DNA of 61,468 bases. It comes from Thermoanaerobaculia bacterium. GTDB lineage: Bacteria > Acidobacteriota > Thermoanaerobaculia > Multivoradales > JAHEKO01. Under the pieces are notes generated by a model, which had not been told where the DNA came from, did not search any database, and worked only from the letters and a program-made list of their open reading frames with translations. The DNA lies in contig CAMYOG010000032.1 in the NCBI GenBank assembly GCA_947259925.1, forward strand, positions 1-61,468, given 5' to 3'. The position numbers were made by a program, and so were the translations under genes. How positions within the stretch are numbered: position 1 is the first letter of the stretch; every line of letters starts with the position of its first letter. Below, one piece after another: positions 35,659 to 43,899 of the stretch.

Positions 35659-38600
35659 TCAGCCAGGCGGCGCCACGTGCGGCACCGCGTTGTCCTGCGC
35701 CCAGCGGTTGACCGCGGCGACGTCCGACTCTTCGATCTCCTGGAGCTCGGCTTCGAGCGCCGCCCACTCGGCCTGGAGGTCACCGAGACGCTCGAACGCA
35801 CCGGCGGCCACCGGCGGACCTGCGTCGTCGATGACGTCGAGTAGGTGCCGCACCTGCTTGACCAGCCTCGGAGGCAAACTGTCTTCGTCCTCGTAGGTCT
35901 CAAAGTCGACCTGGAGGACCTGCCGCTCCCAGGCGGTGAGCCTCTCGACGGCGCTCTTGCCTGCCGCCTGCAGGGTCTCCGCGTTCGGGTGGTCGGCGAC
36001 GAGCGCCTCGATCTGTCCTCGCGTCTTGCGGACCGAAGCGATACCGTCGAGGAGCTCGTTCATCAGGGTCGTGAGCTCGGTGATGCGCGTTTCGACTTCG
36101 GCGAACTCGGCCTCGGTCGCCAGCACGCGGCGGTCCGGCAGCAGGGTCAGCAGTGCCGTTGCCTGGGCGTCGCCGATCGAGACGCTGGCCTGGTACTCGC
36201 CCGGCGGCACGTAGGCGCCCGAGAACCCTTCGAACAGGCGAATGTCCTCGATGCAGTGGAGCCCGTCGCGCCGCAAGTTCCAGGTCCACCGGTTGGTGCC
36301 CTTCTTCTTGGGTGGGTACTCGACCTCGAACGGCAGTCGCTGGTCCATGTTGCCGAGGATGCAGCGCTCGAAGTCGCGCTCCTCGCTCGAGTAGCTCCGC
36401 ACCAGGTCGCCGTTCGCGTCGCGGATCTCGATCGTCAGCGGGCCCTCGGGCTCGTCCCGGATGTGGTAGTCGAGGACGGCTCCACGCGGTGGGTTCTTGC
36501 CCTCGAACGCCCGCGCTCGGCCCCATCGCCGGATCATCTCGACCGGGGCGGGGGTGAAGAGGTGGAGTGGCGCTTCCGCGATCTCGCTCTCGACCTGGCG
36601 CAGCGTCGAGAGGTCGTCGAGCACCCAGAAGCCACGCCCCTGGGTCGAGGCGACCAGATCGCCCTGACGGATCGCCAGGTCGGTGATCGGGACCGGAGGC
36701 AGATTCAGATCGAGCGACTGCCAGTGCTCGCCGTGGTCGAACGAGACGTACATCCCAGCCTCGCCGCCCGCGTAGAGCAGCCCCTGCCGCTCCGGGTCCT
36801 CGCGCACCACCCGAATGAAGTTGTCGTCCGGGAGATCGCCGTCGATGCGCGTGGAGGAGGCGCCGTAGTCGGTCAGCTTGTAGACGTACGGCCGGAAGTC
36901 GTTCATCTTGTAGCCGGCTACCGTGACGTAGGCGGTGCCCGGATCGTGCGGACTGACGTCGATCGCGTTGACCATCGCGCCGCCCAGATCGCCCGGGGTG
37001 ACGTCGGACCAGGTCTCGCCGTCGTCGCGGGTCACGTGGACCAGACCGTCGTCGCTGCCCACCCAGACGGTGCCGTACTCGTGGGGCGAGGCGGTGATGG
37101 TCAGGATCGTGCCGTAGAACTCGGCGCCGACGTTCTCGGCCGTGATCGGCCCGCCGTTCAGTCCCTGCTTGTCGACCTCGTTCTTGGTCAGGTCGGGGCT
37201 GATCTCTTCGAAGGTGACGCCACGATCGCGGGTCCGCAGCAGCTTGTTGGTGCCGTAGTAGACGACCCGCGGATCCTGCGGTGACGCCGTCACCGGAGCG
37301 TTCCAGTTCGCCCGGTAGCGCAGATCCTTCGATTCCATGCCGAAGACGAACTCCGGATACGGCTTGATCTCCCGGACCCGGCGGTTCTCGGCGTCGTACT
37401 CGGTGAGCGTGCCGTTGATGGTCGTGGCGTAGATCAGCCTCGGATCGTCCGGATCGAAGGCGATGTGGGCGCTCTCGCCGCCACCGACCGAGAAGAAGTC
37501 GTCGTTGCCGATGCCGCCGTCGTAGGTCTGGCTCAGGATGGCGACCGTCGAGTTGTCCTGCTGGCCGCCGTAGATTCGATACGGGAAGCGGTTGTCGGTG
37601 TTGACGCGGTAGAACTGCGCGGTCGGTTGGTTCCTCAGGCTGGACCAGGACTCGCCACCGTCGAAGGTGATCGTGGCACCGCCGTCGTTGGCGTTGATCA
37701 TGTTCTGGTTGTCTTCGGGGTTGATCCAGTGGTCGTGGTGGTCGCCGTGGGGCGTTCTCTTCTTCTCGAAGGTCACTCCGCCGTCGATCGACTTCATGAA
37801 CGGAGCGTTCAGTACGTAGACCACGTTGTCGTCGACCGGGTCGGCCGCGATGTGCATGTAGTACCAGGAGCGGGTCCAGAGGATGCGGTCGCCGTTCTTG
37901 AGCTCCCAGCTTTCGCCCCCGTCGTCGCTGCGATAGAGCCCGCCCTTGCCCGGCATCGCCTCGACGATGGCGTAGAGCCGGCGCGGATTACTCGCCGAGA
38001 CGTCGACGCCGATCTTGCCGATCAGCTCCGGGAGCCCCCGGGTCAGCTTCTTCCACGTATCGCCGCCGTCGGTCGACTTGAAGATGCCGCCCGCCGTGCC
38101 GCCCGAGAGCACGTACCAGGGCTGGCGCCCGTGCTCCCACATCGCCGCATAGAGGATCCGGGGATTCGTCGGGTCCATCCGCAGGTCGGTCGCGCCGGTC
38201 TGGGCATCGACTCGCAACACCTGCTCCCAGCTCTGGCCGCCGTCCTGCGTGCGGTAGACGCCTCGCTCCTCGTTCGGTCCCCAGATCTGGCCCTGGACCG
38301 CCACGTAGGCCAGGTCGGGGTCCTGGGGATGGATCTTGATCCGCGCGATCTGTCCGGCGTTCGGCAGGCCGGTGTGCGTCCAGGTCGCGCCGGCATCGGT
38401 CGACTTGTACATCCCGTCACCGTGACTCGTGGTCACGCCGCGAATCGACTTCTCGCCGGTACCGACGTAGATGACGTTCGGATCCGAACCTGCGACGGCG
38501 ATGGCGCCGATGGTGCCGACTCCGAAGTCCCGGTCGGAGAGGTTCTCCCAGGTCAGACCGGCGTTCTCGGTCTTCCAGAGGCCGCCACCGGTAGCCCCCA

Positions 38601-38793
38601 TGTAGTAGAGCTGCGGGTTGCCCGGAACGCCGGTGACCGTCGTCACCCGACCGCCGCGATACGGTCCGACGAGGCGCCACTTCATGGCGGACAGCAGGGA
38701 AGGGTCGGCCGTCTCCAGAGCGTCGGCGGCCGGCGTCAGCAGAGTGAGCGCCAGAACCAACGCCACGCCGGGAGACTGAAATCTCTTGCGCAT
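35659..38793 (-). CDS. Large secreted BNR/sialidase-like beta-propeller protein
   Basis: 1044 residues with signal peptide FQSPGVALVLALTLLTPAADA. The N-terminal 750 residues contain many Asp-box/BNR motifs of the SxDxGxTW type (GLWKTENAGLTWENLS, GMYKSTDAGATWTHTG, GVYRTQDGGQSWEQV, GIFKSTDGGDTWKKL, GLYRSDDGGESWELK, LVHVTRDDGETWSDV), as in VPS10/sialidase-like propellers. The C-terminal region (IEIRDANGDLVRSYSSEERD, then RGQIEALVADHPNAETLQ) is helical. No sialidase catalytic set is obvious, so substrate and activity are unknown. The family is common in Acidobacteriota. A diverged copy of its C-terminus lies at 32659-33189. Confidence 0.9.
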   Translation of the reverse strand: MRKRFQSPGVALVLALTLLTPAADALETADPSLLSAMKWRLVGPYRGGRVTTVTGVPGNPQLYYMGATGGGLWKTENAGLTWENLSDRDFGVGTIGAIAVAGSDPNVIYVGTGEKSIRGVTTSHGDGMYKSTDAGATWTHTGLPNAGQIARIKIHPQDPDLAYVAVQGQIWGPNEERGVYRTQDGGQSWEQVLRVDAQTGATDLRMDPTNPRILYAAMWEHGRQPWYVLSGGTAGGIFKSTDGGDTWKKLTRGLPELIGKIGVDVSASNPRRLYAIVEAMPGKGGLYRSDDGGESWELKNGDRILWTRSWYYMHIAADPVDDNVVYVLNAPFMKSIDGGVTFEKKRTPHGDHHDHWINPEDNQNMINANDGGATITFDGGESWSSLRNQPTAQFYRVNTDNRFPYRIYGGQQDNSTVAILSQTYDGGIGNDDFFSVGGGESAHIAFDPDDPRLIYATTINGTLTEYDAENRRVREIKPYPEFVFGMESKDLRYRANWNAPVTASPQDPRVVYYGTNKLLRTRDRGVTFEEISPDLTKNEVDKQGLNGGPITAENVGAEFYGTILTITASPHEYGTVWVGSDDGLVHVTRDDGETWSDVTPGDLGGAMVNAIDVSPHDPGTAYVTVAGYKMNDFRPYVYKLTDYGASSTRIDGDLPDDNFIRVVREDPERQGLLYAGGEAGMYVSFDHGEHWQSLDLNLPPVPITDLAIRQGDLVASTQGRGFWVLDDLSTLRQVESEIAEAPLHLFTPAPVEMIRRWGRARAFEGKNPPRGAVLDYHIRDEPEGPLTIEIRDANGDLVRSYSSEERDFERCILGNMDQRLPFEVEYPPKKKGTNRWTWNLRRDGLHCIEDIRLFEGFSGAYVPPGEYQASVSIGDAQATALLTLLPDRRVLATEAEFAEVETRITELTTLMNELLDGIASVRKTRGQIEALVADHPNAETLQAAGKSAVERLTAWERQVLQVDFETYEDEDSLPPRLVKQVRHLLDVIDDAGPPVAAGAFERLGDLQAEWAALEAELQEIEESDVAAVNRWAQDNAVPHVAPPG

Positions 38794-39102
38794 CGGCTTC
38801 GAGTCCTCCTATCTGAGCGTGCTGATCCTAGCGCGGTCGGAGGCGATCGGGGGTGGGGACTCAAGACTCAAATCCGCTGCCGGGCAGCTATCCGGGTGCG
38901 CTCCCGCTGCGGCGATCTCCTCGATGCTCACGGGGCGACCTCAGACGAGGAGAGGAGAGCTCGGCAGGAGCGGGCCGGCGAATCCCGCCGAGCCGATCGA
39001 GATCTTGCCGCGGACGCTCCTGCCGTCTCGGTGCAGTGCAGAGGCTCAGGTAGTAGGAGCTCGCGCCGGCAGAGTGCAGCTGGCGGTAGGTGTCGGCGCC
39101 CT
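38794..39102. other. Intergenic, nothing identified
   Basis: About 310 bases between two minus-strand genes. It should contain the promoter of the BNR protein. I see no coding frame with family resemblance and no strong hairpin. Confidence 0.4.
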
Positions 39103-39783
39103 TCAGTCGCCGGGGGTGCACCTGCCCGGCGAGCCGCGGAAGCCCACCCAACGCGCGATCTGGATCGTCATCACCAGGAACCACAGGCCCACCAGGGGGC
39201 CCGCGTCGAACAAGCCCGCCTCGGCCGGAGGCCGCGGGAACGTGATCGACTTCAGTAGCAGATGCGGAGCGATGGTCACGGTCGTGAAGAGTGCAAACCA
39301 GCGGCCGAAGGCGGGGTGGCGCCACATAACCACCGCGATGAGGAAGGCCGCCACATCGACGAAGAAGTCCGAAACCCAATTGAGGCCGTTCTGAACCGTG
39401 AAGACGCCGCGGAAGATCAGCCGCCAGGTCTCCTCGACGGCCGGCTCGGCTCCTTCCATGTATCCGCGGATGTACTCGAGGTTGTTGAGCTGGACGCTCG
39501 CGAACATCATGCGCGTCGCTCCGCCGATCACACCGAACACGACGCTCATGAGCGCAGACACGGTGGGCCGTGGTCGGTTCAGGAACGGGTAGATGCCCAC
39601 GAACGCGGCGACCACGCACGGTCCCATGAGGAGGAAGAAGGTGGTCTCTAGAAACGGGGGAAGCGGCAGGAAGGCATTCGCGAGATACGTGGCGAGCGCG
39701 CCGAAGCCCGCCCACACGCCCACCCGCACCTGCCGGGTCTCGAGCGACGTCAACACGATGGACTGCGTGGTTGGGTCGTGCAT
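39103..39783 (-). CDS. Hypothetical membrane protein, six helices
   Basis: 226 residues, ATG 39783. Predicted helices include VWAGFGALATYLANAFLPL, TTFFLLMGPCVVAAFVGIYP, ALMSVVFGVIGGATRMMFA, DFFVDVAAFLIAVVMW, FALFTTVTIAPHLLLKS and LVGLWFLVMTIQIARWVG. No recognised family. It stands alone. Confidence 0.75.
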   Translation of the reverse strand: MHDPTTQSIVLTSLETRQVRVGVWAGFGALATYLANAFLPLPPFLETTFFLLMGPCVVAAFVGIYPFLNRPRPTVSALMSVVFGVIGGATRMMFASVQLNNLEYIRGYMEGAEPAVEETWRLIFRGVFTVQNGLNWVSDFFVDVAAFLIAVVMWRHPAFGRWFALFTTVTIAPHLLLKSITFPRPPAEAGLFDAGPLVGLWFLVMTIQIARWVGFRGSPGRCTPGD

Positions 39784-39977
39784 CCGAGCCTCCGAGACGC
39801 CAGTTGCCAGCTACACCAAGTCTCCCCAGGCACTACGTCGGTGCCTTGGGCTCGGTTTCGCCGGATCCGACCGGGGACTGACAAGCGATCGGGCGGTACG
39901 ATACCCGGGCGATCGGGATAGGTGGCATCAAGTGGGAGCCGTACTCGGGCGGAGCGCACAACTCGTGGTCGGGTCCG

Positions 39978-40886
39978 ATGATTAGGAAGTCCGTCGCAGC
40001 CCTCACGATCCTGGTGCCGGTCGGGCTCTCCTACATCGCATGGCTCCGCCCCTACCAGCTCGAGTGGGGGGCAACCAGAGCGGAGGTGGAGCGGGTCATG
40101 GCTGGGGACGAGCTCAACCCCGATCCCTCCTTCCTCGCCACGCGGGCGATCACGATCGCGGGGTCGCCCGAGGAGATCTGGCCCTGGCTGCTGCAGATGG
40201 GCCACGGCAGGGCCGGGTATTACGGCTACGATCTCCTGGAGAACCTCGGGAGTCCCACGGGCATTCGCAGTGCGGACCAGATCCTGCCCGAGTTCCAGCG
40301 CTTCGAGGTTGGGGACGAAGTGCCGATCAGTGCGGTCGCCAGCATGGCGTTTCAGGCGATCGAGCCGCACCGCCATCTCATATGGGTAGGAAGCGAGGAG
40401 TCGGAACCCGGCGCCTTTACCTGGGCTCTCTACCCTCTCTCGGAAGGGCGCACGCGCCTGGTCAGCCGTATCCGCTGGAGCTACCACTGGTCGTCGATCA
40501 AACTGATTTCGCTCGAGTTGTTTACGGAGTTCACCGATCACGTCGCCGTGCGCAAGATCCTTCAGGGTGTGAAAGACCGGGTCGAAGGCAGGGTCGAGCC
40601 TCTCAGGACGCAGAATGTCGAGCTCTTCACATTCATCATCACGTTCTCGACCTTCGCTACTGCTCTGCTGCTGCTCTTCCTGCGGCCGCCGACCTGGCCG
40701 ACCTGGGGGGCCGGCCTCTTCACCGGCGCTGTCTGGCTCACGACCTGGTACACGCCCGTACCCACCTGGCTCAGTGTGGTGCTGGCGCTCGCGGCCATCG
40801 GCGCCGTCTATGTGGCGTCTCGAAAGCGACTCCACGCCGCGTACCGTCCGCCAGGGCCTCGCCGACCGAGCGCCGGGAGCCGTTGA
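39978..40886 (+). CDS. SRPBCC-domain membrane protein
   Basis: 302 residues. One N-terminal helix (AALTILVPVGLSYIAWL) precedes a polyketide-cyclase/SRPBCC-like domain (ITIAGSPEEIWPWLLQMGHG, GYYGYDLLENLGSPTGIRSA, FTWALYPLSEGRTRLVSRIR). Two or three C-terminal helices follow (FIITFSTFATALLLLFLRPP, WLSVVLALAAIGAVYVA). The first domain should bind a hydrophobic ligand. Function unknown. Confidence 0.85.
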   Translation: MIRKSVAALTILVPVGLSYIAWLRPYQLEWGATRAEVERVMAGDELNPDPSFLATRAITIAGSPEEIWPWLLQMGHGRAGYYGYDLLENLGSPTGIRSADQILPEFQRFEVGDEVPISAVASMAFQAIEPHRHLIWVGSEESEPGAFTWALYPLSEGRTRLVSRIRWSYHWSSIKLISLELFTEFTDHVAVRKILQGVKDRVEGRVEPLRTQNVELFTFIITFSTFATALLLLFLRPPTWPTWGAGLFTGAVWLTTWYTPVPTWLSVVLALAAIGAVYVASRKRLHAAYRPPGPRRPSAGSR

Positions 40887-40972
40887 AGGGGCTTCTGGGA
40901 TCTATCGTTGGGTTCGGAGCGCCTGTCGCTCTGGAGTTCGAAGGGCGGCCCAAGGCCGAAAGGAGCAGGAGT

Positions 40973-41389
40973 TCAACGGTCTTCAGACTGTTCGGAGGGG
41001 GCGTGATGATGCCACCATTCGTGGAGCTCTTCGCACAACAGTCGCTCCGTGAATCTCAAGACGAAGATTCCATCCAAAGCGGCTCTCTCGCCTCCGGACG
41101 CACGCGAGTAGGCGGTTGACCAGTGAACGATGCTCACCTCGTCCTGGATACTCAAGATCTCGAACCTGAAGCGCACCTCGCGGTGGTTGGCAGTCGCGTC
41201 AGCCCAGTACGCCCGTATCTCGTCTCGGCCGACCGCGGGCCTCGTGAACGGAGTCACTCGGTAGCTCGCGTCCTCTGAGAAGAGGACGGAGGCCTTGATC
41301 GGGTCCCGCGAACTCCACGCATCTCCATAGGCGCGCAACCAGTTTTCCAGCTCGCCTCTCGTCACGGTAACAATTCTCCCTTCGGGCAT
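40973..41389 (-). CDS. SnoaL-like/NTF2-fold protein
   Basis: 138 residues from ATG 41389 (a start 54 nt further upstream is possible). Family features are ENWLRAYGDAWSSRDPIKA, LFSEDASYRVTPFTRPAVG, IRAYWADATANHREVRFRFE and LDGIFVLRFTERLLCEELHE, giving the usual NTF2-like cone fold. Such proteins are small-molecule enzymes or binding proteins. No partner is suggested by context. Confidence 0.8.
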   Translation of the reverse strand: MPEGRIVTVTRGELENWLRAYGDAWSSRDPIKASVLFSEDASYRVTPFTRPAVGRDEIRAYWADATANHREVRFRFEILSIQDEVSIVHWSTAYSRASGGERAALDGIFVLRFTERLLCEELHEWWHHHAPSEQSEDR

Positions 41390-41595
41390 GGTATCGCTGG
41401 TATGCACAGAGGATGGTAGAGAGACCAGCCTCTCGGCCGGCACTCGAGGCGCTGGCCGGGCAGGTCTATCTGCTGCGATCCTGCAATCTTGGTCCTAGAG
41501 GCGCGGCGTCTCGGACTGAACGTAGCCAAAAGAGCGGATGCTCCCGCGGCTCTTTGCTAGCGAAGGGCGCGGTCTCTGAGGTCCTGTCGAAGGGT

Positions 41596-41616
41596 CAGCT
41601 GATTCGGAATCAGCTG
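41596..41616. repeat. Perfect 10-bp palindrome, anticodon-arm-like
   Basis: CAGCTGATTC-G-GAATCAGCTG. It resembles a tRNA anticodon arm (loop TTCGGAA) but has no surrounding cloverleaf. It lies just outside the leftmost tRNA-Thr fragment. Confidence 0.6.
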
Positions 41617-41661
41617 TTCGAAGTTCGGGCCATTAGCTGTAAGGCGCTGATACAGAAACAG

Positions 41662-41795
41662 AGCTGGAGCCGACGAGCGGACTTGTTCCCGGGTGGGTGG
41701 GCGGTGGGGCGGCGACCGAAGGGAGCCTACCGCTGGCCTGCTGATTACGAACGCGAGGCCCTCGCGTTATTCTCGGTTTCAATCTCCTGCAAGTC
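41662..41795 (-). repeat. tRNA-Thr(CGT) 3'-half copy 1 (att-like), interrupted by a short insertion
   Basis: On the minus strand this holds the end of a tRNA: anticodon loop TTCGTAA, variable region, T-arm remains, and GTCGGCTCCA. It matches the copy at 48324 both in the tRNA part and beyond it (CGCGAGGCCCTCGCGTT then TTCTCGGTTTC). About 44 bases of G-rich sequence (41685-41728) are inserted in the T-arm. The 5' half of the tRNA is absent. Read as a recombination-site relic, left end of a 6.7-kb interval. Confidence 0.75.
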
Positions 41796-41802
41796 CTCAC
41801 GA

Positions 41803-42012
41803 GCGCGTGGAGGTGGGGGTGGAAGTTGAGCAGCTCCCCGGCCGTCTGCAGGAACCCTACGGCACCGGGGGTCACGTCGGCGCCGTCGAAGTACGCCTCG
41901 ATGTAGAGCTTCAAGGCCCGCCAGGCGCAGGCGGCCAGCTCTCCAAGGAGTTTCCGGTCGTAGCGGAAGAAGATCCGCAGCCGCTTGGGAAGGGTGAAGA
42001 CAACACCGAGTC
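41803..42012 (-). mobile_element. IS91-family (HUH) transposase fragment
   Basis: A 70-residue in-frame stretch reads VVFTLPKRLRIFFRYDRKLL, then TPGAVGFLQTAGELLNFHP followed by HLHAL. This is the central part of IS91-type transposases, including the HPHLH metal-binding motif of the HUH nuclease. Both ends of the gene are missing. The fragment stops directly at the tRNA-derived repeat at 41795, so the two were joined by recombination. Between 42012 and the next gene (42204) I see nothing assignable. Confidence 0.8.
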
Positions 42013-42203
42013 GGGCAAGCCCTCAACCGACGGGTGGGGCGGAGCTACGCACGGGGCTTCTGCGATTGGCGCTGGCCGGAGTCTGCCAGTGCCGGCTTGG
42101 CGAATACACCGTTTGGGTCCGTCTCACCCAACGGGCTGAGAGGAGTCCCTCCCAGCCACCTACCGTAACTATCTGCCCTGGGGCCCCTCGGGGGGAGGTT
42201 GCC

Positions 42204-43889
42204 ATGGACAGGATCTGGGGTCTGGACCTCGACGCGCTGCTGGCGATGGCGGCGATTCTTCTCGGGTTGTCGATCGCAGCACAGGTGTTGCAGGAGATCT
42301 ACAAGTTCCTCACCGCCAGCAAGGCGCGTATGTACAAGCTGGCGCTGCGCGACTTCCTGGGCTCCTGGGCCAGCGATCTGTATGAGCGGAAAGACGGCAA
42401 GGAGGAAACGCCCGCGTCGATGGAGAGCCTCTTTCTGCGCGGGCCGTTCCAATTCGGCTGGCAGGCCGTGTGGGGAGAGCGGAAGAAGGCGCGGTTGTTG
42501 CCGCTCGACAAGCAGACCCTGCTGGACTCACTCGACGACACCGCTCCCGAGTGGGAGGGCGCGGCGATCGCGGCGCTCAAGCAGGAGGTGGAGCTGCAGA
42601 AGGGAAAGCCCGAAGAGTCGTCGCCGATTCTACGCGGACTGATCAATGAGGCGTGGAAGGAGTACCAAGGCGAGGAGAGCGCGCCCTGGAAGATCTTCGA
42701 TTTCCTGGATCGGTGGGAAGCGGTAAAGCCACCGCCGCCGTCGACCACGCAGCTCGAGGACGCGAAGACCGAGGCCGACCCCGATGCCGCGCGGGAGGCG
42801 CTCAAACCGAAGCCCACCGGGAAGGTCGACGCCGCCCGTCTGCTCGAGGGCTTCTACCGTGAGTTCCAGTCGAGTCGCACCGAGGTCGAAACGCGCTTCG
42901 AGCAGTTCAACGCGAACTTCGAGCACAGCTACGCGCGCCGCAACCTGCGCCAGACCTTCCTGCTGGCCCTCGTGCTGGCGGTGGTCCTCAACCTGCCGTT
43001 CAGCGCGATCTACCGGCAGGCAAGCAGCTTGACGCCGGAAGAAGCGGCCAGCTTGGCCGATTCGCTGGTCGAGCTCTACGAGAAGCGCTCCGATGGCGGC
43101 GAGGTCGAGACTCCCATGGTCGAACGCAAGGACGAGGAGCCTCGGGAAGAGGTGCCCGCCCCGGCGGCCACCGCGGAGGAGAGCCCGGAGACGCCAGCCG
43201 AAGGACGGGACCTGGCCCCGGAGGAAGCAGCCCAGGAAGCGGCAGAAGGGGGCGACGCAAAGGACGCCGATGCCGCCGAGGACGAGAAGCTCTCGGATCT
43301 GGTCGAGGAGCTGCGCGGGCCCCTCGAAGAGCTTCTGGAGCTCGACCGGAGAAAGGAAAAAGAAGCGCTCGCCAAGCTCATGGAGGAGCTCGAAGACCCG
43401 CTGGCGGCGTTTACCGCCCTGAAGCCGTTCCACCAGGAGGAACAACTGGATGCGCTCCTGGAGCGCCTGGGCGAGCCGCTCACGAGATTCGTCGAGCGCA
43501 CATCCGACAAGCAGGCACGCGAGACAGATCGGGAGCAGTACCTGGAAAAGCTCAAGAAGACTCTGAAAGAACCGATCGAGGGATTCATCCAGCAAGTCAA
43601 AGAAGGGGACGAGCCCAAGACCGAGTTGCTCGTGGCCAAGCTGCGCCACGAGATCGGCGATCTCCTAGATGCCAGGGCGGGTCGTGGCAAAGTCCTCACG
43701 CGCGGAGTCCGACAGATCGCAACGCTCTGGAGGGAGGACAAGAGCGACCTCGCGACCTTCCTGGTCAACTGTCTGATTACGGCCCTGCTGATCTCGTTCG
43801 GTGCTCCGTTCTGGCACAGGCTGAGTAAGGCGCTCGTCAGCGTCAAGAAGCCGACGCGCACCGAGGTGGACAACCCAGAGACCGGATAG
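42204..43889 (+). CDS. Three-TM membrane protein with long acidic coiled-coil-like region, partner of the tandem patatin
   Basis: 561 residues. ATG 42204 is chosen because GGGGGGAGG lies 5-7 nt upstream. Predicted transmembrane helices are at about 11-29 (LLAMAAILLGLSIAAQVL), 251-270 (FLLALVLAVVLNLPFSAIY) and 516-536 (FLVNCLITALLISFGAPFW). Residues 290-500 are dominated by Glu, Lys, Asp, Ala and Leu with heptad-like spacing (LVEELRGPLEELLELDRRK, KLMEELEDPLAAF). The last helix carries ISFGAPFWHRLSKAL, a motif I have seen at the end of other uncharacterised bacterial membrane proteins. No enzyme motif. The patatin gene starts 10 nt later with its own GGAG, so the two form an operon. The role is probably to anchor or sense for the lipase (inference). 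Confidence 0.87.
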   Translation: MDRIWGLDLDALLAMAAILLGLSIAAQVLQEIYKFLTASKARMYKLALRDFLGSWASDLYERKDGKEETPASMESLFLRGPFQFGWQAVWGERKKARLLPLDKQTLLDSLDDTAPEWEGAAIAALKQEVELQKGKPEESSPILRGLINEAWKEYQGEESAPWKIFDFLDRWEAVKPPPPSTTQLEDAKTEADPDAAREALKPKPTGKVDAARLLEGFYREFQSSRTEVETRFEQFNANFEHSYARRNLRQTFLLALVLAVVLNLPFSAIYRQASSLTPEEAASLADSLVELYEKRSDGGEVETPMVERKDEEPREEVPAPAATAEESPETPAEGRDLAPEEAAQEAAEGGDAKDADAAEDEKLSDLVEELRGPLEELLELDRRKEKEALAKLMEELEDPLAAFTALKPFHQEEQLDALLERLGEPLTRFVERTSDKQARETDREQYLEKLKKTLKEPIEGFIQQVKEGDEPKTELLVAKLRHEIGDLLDARAGRGKVLTRGVRQIATLWREDKSDLATFLVNCLITALLISFGAPFWHRLSKALVSVKKPTRTEVDNPETG

Positions 43890-43899
43890 CCGGAGCGGG

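Noticed and set aside
41596..41616. Palindrome as the anticodon arm of a tRNA-Pro(CGG)
   Set aside because: The loop TTCGGAA lacks the G37 usual for this tRNA, and no T-arm or D-arm is present around it.
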